This document shows positions 26,601 through 31,664 of a stretch of 31,664 nucleotides of DNA, piece after piece; positions within the stretch are counted from its first letter, which is position 1, and the number at the start of each line of letters is the position of its first letter. This DNA is from an uncultured Pseudomonadota bacterium (GTDB taxonomy: Bacteria > Myxococcota_A > Polyangia > HGW-17), in NCBI GenBank assembly GCA_938004375.1, contig CALKWH010000110.1:1-31664 (forward strand), given 5' to 3'. The translations under genes and the position numbers were made by a program. The notes below the pieces were generated by a model. The model ran no database searches and was not told the origin of the DNA. It saw nothing but the letters and a program-made list of their open reading frames with translations.

Positions 26601-26954
26601 GGCGTCGATGAGCGCCGGAATGACGATCTCGCGGAAGCGCGGAATCTTCTTGTCGAGCTTGGCCTTGTACTTGCCGCAGAAGCTGGTGTACTGGTTCCAC
26701 TTACCCGCGTCCTCGAGGGCCTTCTTCTCCTCGCGGTGGGTCTTCTGCCACTCCTCGTCGGTCAGCTTGTGGCAGGTCTCCTGCAAAGTGGTGTCGACCT
26801 CGTAGATGAACTCGAGCTTCTCGAGGGCATCCTTGCGGATCTCGGCGCTTTCGTTGAGCTTCTTCACCCAGATCTTGGGATCGGTCTCATCCTCGGCGCA
26901 GGAGGACAACCATACGAAGGGGAGCGCGACCAGTAAAATTATCCAATTCTTCAT
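23661..26954 (-). CDS. Very large hypothetical lipoprotein with HEAT-like helical repeats
   Basis: 1097 residues. The ATG at 26954 is chosen because AAGG lies 7 bases upstream and a canonical lipobox follows (WLSSC, Cys19); upstream in-frame codons lie in the promoter/hairpin region. After the signal the protein is almost entirely charged alpha helix. Several segments have HEAT-like character, for example NAAIQLGQLGVANKRVNNTL, ERTALEALRGMGAAVETQNV and AKSLAMMPYDKGSFEALMDV, suggesting an extended solenoid. Scattered cysteines may form a few disulfides. No enzyme motif is seen. A surface or periplasmic scaffold is a guess. It has its own strong promoter and precedes the FHA activator gene by 69 bases, so the two may share a transcript. 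Confidence 0.85.
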   Translation of the reverse strand: MKNWIILLVALPFVWLSSCAEDETDPKIWVKKLNESAEIRKDALEKLEFIYEVDTTLQETCHKLTDEEWQKTHREEKKALEDAGKWNQYTSFCGKYKAKLDKKIPRFREIVIPALIDAYKQHNDWNQDEILKLLIRFQDPQKPIELEARQGIFLEILDSFGGPGYLLEAEKIDARVVVAIKGLTELNKVKPHPQTFEKIKGLLKKIYQRPVENDSISQVRMALVASMLDLRGTGASVNKAFDADAAELLVEMIRRGKHDTADEALFCQGTHCKQNFLVNKNAAIQLGQLGVANKRVNNTLVGCLYSVEIGLGRLGKSFRECKVALSKLYKPEMRGTEIDPVGILGLLAQGDPARYPLAYDEKKDRWFASKDGETYVMYGADPNQSTSRSKMKECMGNYEKFRNSDYFTFVTRRQWEAEMKFKKEKADPAQFEAYLTQKRADHKKRTSQWGEGACEIFDLNERGKWDTKDSAVVERTALEALRGMGAAVETQNVLLDTYSSVAMTAFWDFTAEQSYRAAMVRCKKEGMQDAFLKTECVPEYTADISGTKSQWNKLRDYNWLVDSSKEAMYGAGWLMSAAKNELNARTRAEMEHRLRWLRDPRSTTYAAKSLAMMPYDKGSFEALMDVASFREGGDKKNTSEPWFIATELLWEQFRQQTIQMVQGGKNRALCEKIENAAEKKECETLMEGQFDEIMKIFQQWSTNKDRWLRTRYLWVTTMQQYFGYWPVDAASKKAKALEPKEFFTLYKAEVEKCKARIKEFEGSKDKGDPKKEPVCDGFDIAREYKWVIQESQAARDMKKAGLNPKEAEKRLVLSGYERIRLDLLESAFDYASVADFERLLDIKPEDIMSDPGVHPLENINLDKATALEKQNLELTVQRPWNDKMEQDRRARAKELIQEELDTLKKPILDLRNFLCIYKDNEPKKYIPELTKECEGKVDDLQNISNLRTIVSRIIIRKDCPETVDGKVPPCAVFEENFNEKTGKVERKRLPSSMEVITPWKVRRKALYLINAWDKEVNPADRKEMVKVLAEAYDKAELTVREAIMLTLDRWGTAEDYPVVAPIIQKVIDTETANMKRGGWFWMNQDAQCFLGRLQGKK

Positions 26955-26980
26955 GGTGCTGCCTTTCATGAAAGATACAA

Positions 26981-27000
26981 GCCGGGCGTTCTTGCCCGGC
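26981..27000. repeat. Inverted repeat at the transcription start of the giant lipoprotein gene
   Basis: GCCGGGC-GTTCTT-GCCCGGC: perfect 7-base arms with a 6-base spacer. Predicted transcription from the promoter at 27004-27033 starts at about 26997, so this would be an operator overlapping the start site or a hairpin at the 5' end of the mRNA. Confidence 0.65.
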
Positions 27001-27003
27001 GCC

Positions 27004-27033
27004 ACTATACGCGCACGCCCCTCGGGCTGTCAA
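27004..27033 (-). promoter_or_regulatory. Strong sigma-70 type promoter of the giant lipoprotein gene
   Basis: On the minus strand, a perfect TTGACA (27033-27028), 18 bases, then TATAGT (27009-27004), five of six matching the -10 consensus. The inverted repeat at 26981-27000 follows immediately. It may drive the whole five-gene minus-strand run down to 16639. Confidence 0.65.
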
Positions 27034-27122
27034 TATGCCAGCGCGACACTTTTCGCACCTCCCTCGAAAGGGTTTTTTCCCTGTGGCGAAGGCCGGTAAC
27101 ACCTGGTTTTTTCAGATCGCGG

Positions 27123-27151
27123 TTTACAAGTTACAATACGAGATGTACAGT
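27123..27151 (+). promoter_or_regulatory. Predicted promoter of the enolase gene
   Basis: TTTACA (27123-27128), 17 bases, TACAGT (27146-27151). Transcription would start near 27158, about 50 bases before the ATG at 27209. It is back to back with the promoter at 27004-27033. Confidence 0.45.
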
Positions 27152-27208
27152 ACCCGACGACCCGCCAGCCTCCGCCGGATCGGGTTATCCAGGTCTTCAG
27201 GTGATCCC

Positions 27209-28558
27209 ATGAGCCACATCCCCACGCCGAGCACCCTCATCACCGCCATCCGGGCCCGGGAAATCCTCGACGCCCGCGGCATCCCCACCCTCGAGGTCGA
27301 GGTGGTCCTCGAGAACGGCGCCTTTGGCCGGGCCGCGGTCCCCACCGGCACCTCCACGGGACGACATGAGGCCCTCGAACTGCGCGACGGGGATCCCGGA
27401 CGGTTCTCGGGCATGGGGGTCCTCAACGCCGTCGACCACGTCCACCGCCAGCTCTTCGAGGCCGTCCAGGACCTCGACGCCCTCGATCAGGCCGGCCTGG
27501 ATCTGGCCATGTGCGAGGTTGACGGCACCGACAACAAGGGGCGGATGGGCGCCAACGCCATCATCGCCGTGTCCATGGCTACCGCCCGGGCCGCGGCGGC
27601 GTCCCTGGGGCTGCCGCTGTACCGCTACCTCGGCGGCATCGACGCCCGCACCCTGCCGGTCCCCATGTGCAACCTCATCAACGGCGGCCTGCCCGTCGAC
27701 GGTACCGTGGACTTCCAGGAGTTCATGATCCTTCCCGTGGGCGCGCCCACCTTCCGCGAGGGCGTCCGGGAGGTCGCCGAGATCTTCCACGCGCTAAAGA
27801 GCCTGCTGATCCGCAAGGGACACCACACTGGAGTGGGCGACGAGGGCGGCTACTGCCCCTTCGTGGGATCCCACAAGGAGGCCCTCGACCTGATCCTCGA
27901 GGCCATCGCCCTGGCGGGCTTCTCCACCGGCGCGCCGGCGGGCGGTCCCCAGATCCTGCTCGCCATCGACGCGGCGGCCTCCGAATTGCGGCAGCAGGCC
28001 CGGCTGGAAGGGAAGACGGGATACAAGTTCTGGCGCTCCTCGGGACCCCTGCTCGACTCGGAGCGGATGGCCGAGTTCTGGGTGAACCTCATCGAGGAAT
28101 ACCCGATGATCTTCTCCCTCGAGGATCCCATGGCCGAGGACGACCAGGCGGGCTGGCAGTTGCTCACCCGCGCGCTCGGCCAGCGGATCCAGTTGGTGGG
28201 CGACGACGTCTTCTCCACCAACGCCCGCCTGCTCGAGGAGGGGATCACCCACCACATCGCCAACGCGATCCTCATCAAACCGAACCAGATCGGCACGCTC
28301 ACCGAGACCATCGACACCGTCTCGGTGGCACGGGATCGGGGCTACGACTGCATCGTTTCCCATCGTTCGGGAGAGACCGAGGACACTTTCATCAGTGACC
28401 TGGTCGTCGCCCTGGGCACCGGGCAGATGAAGATCGGCGCCCCCGCTCGCTCGGATCGGGTAGCAAAATATAATCAATTACTGCGGATCGAGGAGGAGCT
28501 CGGTTCCTCGGCGCGATACTTCGGCCGCTCCATCCTGCGCAGTTACGCATTGAAATGA
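27209..28558 (+). CDS. eno: Divergent enolase (phosphopyruvate hydratase)
   Basis: 449 residues, slightly longer than the usual 420-435. Metal ligands are present (Asp254, Glu305 in LEDP, Asp332 in VGDD), as are catalytic Glu171 (QEFM), Glu212 (GDEGG), Lys357, His385 in SHRSGETED and Lys408. Two substrate loops deviate: the usual VPSGASTG is VPTGTSTG (Thr46, Thr48), and the usual NGGxHADN is NGGLPVDG, losing the conserved His. Enolase interconverts 2-phosphoglycerate and phosphoenolpyruvate in glycolysis. Activity is plausible because the catalytic set is intact, but altered kinetics or substrate is possible. The ATG at 27209 is picked since residue 1 aligns with the family start and AGGTG lies 5 bases upstream. 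Neighbours are not glycolytic. Confidence 0.88.
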   Translation: MSHIPTPSTLITAIRAREILDARGIPTLEVEVVLENGAFGRAAVPTGTSTGRHEALELRDGDPGRFSGMGVLNAVDHVHRQLFEAVQDLDALDQAGLDLAMCEVDGTDNKGRMGANAIIAVSMATARAAAASLGLPLYRYLGGIDARTLPVPMCNLINGGLPVDGTVDFQEFMILPVGAPTFREGVREVAEIFHALKSLLIRKGHHTGVGDEGGYCPFVGSHKEALDLILEAIALAGFSTGAPAGGPQILLAIDAAASELRQQARLEGKTGYKFWRSSGPLLDSERMAEFWVNLIEEYPMIFSLEDPMAEDDQAGWQLLTRALGQRIQLVGDDVFSTNARLLEEGITHHIANAILIKPNQIGTLTETIDTVSVARDRGYDCIVSHRSGETEDTFISDLVVALGTGQMKIGAPARSDRVAKYNQLLRIEEELGSSARYFGRSILRSYALK

Positions 28559-28669
28559 CCCCGGACCGTCGTTCGGGCCGCCTCGCGCCCACAAGTTGCA
28601 CCCCGTGAATTTTTCTGCCATGCTGGGCGTCCTCCGGGTCCCGGACCGACCGGGGAAAGGAACCGCACC

Positions 28670-29788
28670 GTGAATGCACCCCGCCTCCCGCTCCTGACTT
28701 TCCTGCTCCTGTGCACCCTGCTGCCCGCTTCGGCCTTGGCCGAACGCAAGGTCGGCGACTTCGTGATGGTCGGCAAGACCAAGTTCCTGATCTGGGGCGG
28801 CGCCGCCACGGGCGTCATGCCCAAGGGCGCCTCGACCTCGCCGGACAACAAGTGGCTGCTCGTGAGCAACTTCGGGCGCAAGGGACGTCAGAACATCTCC
28901 GTGTTCAAGGCCGATCCGATGACCTTTCATAAATACATCGACTATCCGGGCAACAGCATCGAGTCCGTCGTCTCCCCAGACTCCTCCACGCTGTATTCGA
29001 CCAACATGTACGGCCACATCCTAGACATCATCGATCTGAAGACCATGACCTGGAAATCCAAGGTCAAGATCAACGGGTTCCCGAAGGTCATCATCCTGTC
29101 CCGCGACGGCTCGCTCGCCTACCTGAGCCTCTGGGAGAACCTGGGCTTCGCCCGTTACAACACCAAGACCCAGGCGGTGGACTTCTTCCGCACGGGCCAG
29201 GTGAACCCCCGCGGCATGGCCCTGAGCCTCGACGAGAGCAAATTGTACCTGGTGAACAACGGCAACAAGAACTACACCATCGTGGACGCGAAGAACCTGG
29301 TGCCCGGCGCCAAGCCGACCATGCACCACCTGCACCTGGGCTCCGGTCCGCGCCACGCCGTGATGAGCCGCGACGGCAAGCGCCTCTACGTCTCCATGAT
29401 GGGCCCCAACGCCATCTTCGTCATCGACCCGACCACCGAGAAAGTGATCAAGACCGTGACGGTGGGCAACAAGCCCAAAACCATCATCGAGAGCACCGAC
29501 GGCAAGTTCCTCTACACCGCCAACTACACCGGGCACAGCATGAACATCATCGACACCGCCACCTGGGAGAGCAAGGAGCTGCCGCTGGACATCGTGCGCG
29601 CCTCCGGCATCACCGCCCGGCAGGACGACAAGTTCATCTACGTGACCGGCTGGTGCACCGACGACATCTGGGCGGTGCAGCGTATCGATCCGGGCCAGAG
29701 CGAGCAGACCCCGCTGGGCACCGGCTTCCGTCGCAAGGTTTGCCGCGACTGCAAGCGCGACTGGATGGGCTGCGAGCTGGTCCAGTAA
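28670..29788 (+). CDS. Exported YVTN-type beta-propeller protein
   Basis: 372 residues from a GTG start (AAAGG 9 bases upstream). A Sec signal peptide ends ASALA-ER at about residue 25. The body has six to seven repeats with the pattern S.DG..LY....G....IDT, for example SRDGKRLYVSMMGPNAIFVI and STDGKFLYTANYTGHSMNII, typical of YVTN/lactonase-like beta-propellers. The C-terminus has an unusual cysteine group, VCRDCKRDWMGCELVQ, with another cysteine in TGWCTDD, possibly a disulfide clamp or metal site. It should be periplasmic or outer-membrane associated. No catalytic site is recognised. uppP follows after 4 bases, so the two are probably cotranscribed. Confidence 0.85.
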   Translation: MNAPRLPLLTFLLLCTLLPASALAERKVGDFVMVGKTKFLIWGGAATGVMPKGASTSPDNKWLLVSNFGRKGRQNISVFKADPMTFHKYIDYPGNSIESVVSPDSSTLYSTNMYGHILDIIDLKTMTWKSKVKINGFPKVIILSRDGSLAYLSLWENLGFARYNTKTQAVDFFRTGQVNPRGMALSLDESKLYLVNNGNKNYTIVDAKNLVPGAKPTMHHLHLGSGPRHAVMSRDGKRLYVSMMGPNAIFVIDPTTEKVIKTVTVGNKPKTIIESTDGKFLYTANYTGHSMNIIDTATWESKELPLDIVRASGITARQDDKFIYVTGWCTDDIWAVQRIDPGQSEQTPLGTGFRRKVCRDCKRDWMGCELVQ

Positions 29789-29792
29789 GGTC

Positions 29793-30599
29793 ATGGGACC
29801 GGTCTCTCTCTTCCTGCTCGGGCTGCTCCAGGGACTCACCGAGTTCCTGCCGGTGTCCTCGTCCGGTCACCTCGTGCTGGCCGAACGCCTTCTGGATCTG
29901 CACCCCTCCCTCGCCGTAAACATCGGTCTGCACGCGGGCTCGCTGGTGGCCATCCTCCATTTCTACCGCCGGGAGCTGGCAGGGCTGCTCTTCGCCATCG
30001 TCCCCGGCCCCAGCCGGGATCCCGGCAAGACCCGGGAGGACCGGGAGTTGATCATGCACCTGATCCTGGCCACCCTCGCCACGGCGCCATTGGCTCTCTG
30101 GCTGCGCGCGCCCATCGAGGGGCTGTTCGCCGAGCCGGCCGCCGGGCGCTTCCTGGGGTTGACCTTCTCCCTGACCGCCCTGCTGCTGATCCTCGCCGAG
30201 TTGCACCGCCCGAGGGGCGGGACCGCTCCCGAACGCGCCCTGACCTGGCGCGGCGCGCTGCTGATCGGCCTGGTCCAGGGCGTGGCCGTGTTCCCCGGGG
30301 TCAGCCGGTCGGGGGCCACGATCGCTGCCGCCCTGCTCCTGGGGCTGGGCGCCGAGAAGTCCGCCCGCTTCTCCTTCCTGCTGGCCGTCCCCGTCATCGG
30401 CGGGGCCGCCCTGCTCGAGCTGCCGGCCCTGGTCGGCGGCATGAACGTCGGCCATCTGCTGCTGGGGATGACCGCCGCCGCCGTGTCCGGCCTGGCCGCC
30501 CTCGTCCTGCTCGTGGGCCTGATCCGCCGCCGCCGTTTCGTGTGGTTCTCGGCCTATCTGGCGCCCCTGGCGCTGGCCTGCCTGATCTTCAATCCATAA
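29793..30599 (+). CDS. uppP: Undecaprenyl-diphosphate phosphatase
   Basis: 268 residues, the normal length of the BacA/UppP family, with about eight membrane helices. Both active-site regions are intact: LLQGLTEFLPVSSSGHL at residues 10-26 (catalytic Glu, Ser and His) and PGVSRSGATI near 168-177 (catalytic Arg and Ser). It dephosphorylates undecaprenyl diphosphate so that the lipid carrier for peptidoglycan and other envelope polymers is recycled, and its overexpression confers bacitracin resistance. The ATG lies 4 bases after the beta-propeller stop. The next gene is a Ddl-like ATP-grasp protein, giving an envelope-biogenesis theme. Confidence 0.95.
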   Translation: MGPVSLFLLGLLQGLTEFLPVSSSGHLVLAERLLDLHPSLAVNIGLHAGSLVAILHFYRRELAGLLFAIVPGPSRDPGKTREDRELIMHLILATLATAPLALWLRAPIEGLFAEPAAGRFLGLTFSLTALLLILAELHRPRGGTAPERALTWRGALLIGLVQGVAVFPGVSRSGATIAAALLLGLGAEKSARFSFLLAVPVIGGAALLELPALVGGMNVGHLLLGMTAAAVSGLAALVLLVGLIRRRRFVWFSAYLAPLALACLIFNP

Positions 30600-30616
30600 C
30601 CCGCCGGTCCGAATTT

Positions 30617-30645
30617 TTGACGGATCCCTGCCCCCGCGATACCAC
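30617..30645 (+). promoter_or_regulatory. Possible weak promoter before the ATP-grasp gene
   Basis: TTGACG (30617-30622), 17 bases, TACCAC (30640-30645). The -35 box is good and the -10 box poor. If real, the gene at 30670 could be expressed apart from uppP. Confidence 0.3.
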
Positions 30646-30669
30646 TGGGGAGACTTCCGGAGGTATGCG

Positions 30670-31593
30670 ATGCACCAACAGAACGTGGCCTTGCTGTTCG
30701 ATCCGTCCGAAAAAGGCGCCCAGGAGATCGTGTCCCAGTTCGCCTCCGCGGTGCGGGACTCCTGCAACTGCCTTCCGCTGCCGGCGGATCGTCATCTCCC
30801 CGTCCGCGTGGAGGAGCTCTCCATCGACGCGGCGGTGAACCTCGTCCACGACCTAGGCCTGGCCGCCCAGGTCGCCGCACTCTGCAGGCTGCTCGAGCTA
30901 CCGGCGACCGGTCCCTCACCCCTGGCTCACCTGGCCGCCGACCGCGCCCTGCTCAAGGACTGGCTGGGCATCCACAACTTCGCCACGCCAGCGTCCTACC
31001 TGGCCCGGAGTCCGGTGGAGCGCCTCGCTCACGATCACCGCAACTTCGGCTTCCCCGTGTGGGTCCGCTCCCGGACCGGCTCTCACGCCGCCGTCGCCCG
31101 CTCCCTCGAGGAGCTGGAGGCGCAGGTCCTCGCCCTCCGAGCCCCTGATGGTCCCTGCGGAACGGGGGAGGTGCAGATCGAGCGGCTGGTGGCCGGCTCC
31201 GTCGTGTGCACCGCCCTCTGGCGCGGCAAGGCCGTGGGCTCTGCCGAGCTCTGCGCCGGAGAAGATGGCGCCGGCGGCCGGGTCGAAGAGCTCCACATCC
31301 CCGCCCGCATCCCGGCCACGGGGTTGAAGACGATGGAGCGCCTCGCCGAGCGCCTCGCCGAACTGTTCTCCGCCCACCAGGCGATGCTGGTCACCACGGT
31401 GCGCAGCGATCAGCAGGAGACGCTGGTGCTCGACGTCGACCCCCAGCCCCGGCTGCACCGCCAGGACCGCTTCTGCCGCATCGCCGGCGCCTACGGGCTC
31501 TCCCTGCGCGAGTGCGCCCGCCAGCTCCTGTCGGATCTCAACCCCCTGCGTTCCTCCCGGCTGGCGACCCGGAGCGCCTGGATTTGCGGCTGA
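30670..31593 (+). CDS. Degenerate Ddl-like ATP-grasp protein
   Basis: 307 residues, near the size of D-Ala-D-Ala ligase. The ATG has GGAGG 6 bases upstream. The order of elements follows Ddl: DRALLKDWLGIHNFATP (about 91-107), FGFPVWVRSRTGSHAAV (126-142), VQIERLVAGSVVCTALW (168-184) and TLVLDVDPQPRLHRQDRF (251-268), then YGLSLRECARQLL. Residues expected for ATP and metal binding are changed: the EefxxGxE motif lacks its second Glu, and the usual E-x-N metal ligands read Asp255-Val-Asp257 with no PGMT. It may therefore be inactive, a binding or regulatory protein, or a ligase using another chemistry. The assignment rests on weak pattern similarity. It is the last complete gene before the contig end. 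Confidence 0.62.
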   Translation: MHQQNVALLFDPSEKGAQEIVSQFASAVRDSCNCLPLPADRHLPVRVEELSIDAAVNLVHDLGLAAQVAALCRLLELPATGPSPLAHLAADRALLKDWLGIHNFATPASYLARSPVERLAHDHRNFGFPVWVRSRTGSHAAVARSLEELEAQVLALRAPDGPCGTGEVQIERLVAGSVVCTALWRGKAVGSAELCAGEDGAGGRVEELHIPARIPATGLKTMERLAERLAELFSAHQAMLVTTVRSDQQETLVLDVDPQPRLHRQDRFCRIAGAYGLSLRECARQLLSDLNPLRSSRLATRSAWICG

Positions 31594-31619
31594 TCCTCCC
31601 CCACCGTCTGCGCTGGATC

Positions 31620-31664
31620 AGATCGGAAGAGCGTCGTGTAGGGAAAGAGTGTAGATCTCGGTGG
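31620..31664 (-). other. Illumina universal adapter (contamination)
   Basis: These 45 bases match, without error, the reverse complement of the same adapter seen at 42-99, beginning AGATCGGAAGAGC. The genomic insert ends at about 31619, so the contig is bounded by adapter at both ends. Confidence 0.98.

Noticed and set aside
24393..26936. An 847-codon plus-strand open frame opposite the giant lipoprotein gene
   Set aside because: Leu/Val/Gly/Asp-rich shadow with no start signal. The minus-strand frame has promoter, ribosome-binding site and lipobox.

Overview
The window is an assembled contig from a GC-rich Gram-negative bacterium, with sequencing adapter at both ends (42-99 and 31620-31664). 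The gene content suggests Myxococcota or a related deltaproteobacterial lineage: many lipoproteins, a soluble Ser/Thr kinase, an FHA-GAF sigma-54 activator, a PilZ protein and a lipoprotein of repeated cysteine modules. This assignment is inference from gene content; there is no rRNA or tRNA gene to test it. Genes are closely packed and no gene-free stretch exceeds 300 bases.

Layout. 102-1313 is the 3' part of an outer-membrane porin-like gene. 1415-3451 holds an ArsP/SO_0444-type permease and a DMT (EamA) transporter. 3461-4932 holds two divergent lipoprotein genes, one with a CAP/SCP domain. 4949-6722 (minus strand) is a compact arsR-arsE-arsF-arsG-like operon: an ArsR-type repressor, a small thioredoxin, a membrane-anchored CxxC protein and a CcdA/DsbD-like permease. 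6812-9844 (minus) carries an unknown gene, a stand-alone receiver domain and an acyl-CoA synthetase. 9995-12706 (minus) is a lipoprotein, ABC ATPase and FecCD permease operon. 12884-14509 (minus) is a Ser/Thr kinase. 14591-16558 (plus) holds trmL and the cysteine-rich lipoprotein, closed by a strong terminator. 16639-26954 (minus) is a run of five genes: giant lipoprotein, FHA-GAF-AAA-Fis activator, pseudo-receiver-PilZ protein, Tex and a sodium:solute symporter. 27209-31593 (plus) holds a divergent enolase, a beta-propeller protein, uppP and a degenerate ATP-grasp protein.

The most informative regulatory signal is an inverted repeat, ATTTCGC-N6-GCGAAAT, over the arsR promoter. A near-identical copy (ATTTTGC-N6-GCGAAAT) lies just upstream of the permease promoter at 1369. 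This ties the distant permease to the ArsR operon as one predicted regulon: thiol-redox proteins plus two different permeases, probably for a thiol-reactive metalloid or organoarsenical.

Other items to re-examine are an enolase with the catalytic residues kept but two substrate loops altered, a lipoprotein in place of the binding protein of an iron/B12-type ABC transporter, a Ddl-like ATP-grasp protein that has lost ligand residues beside uppP, and a 14-module cysteine-rich surface lipoprotein. No mobile element, CRISPR array or RNA gene was seen.
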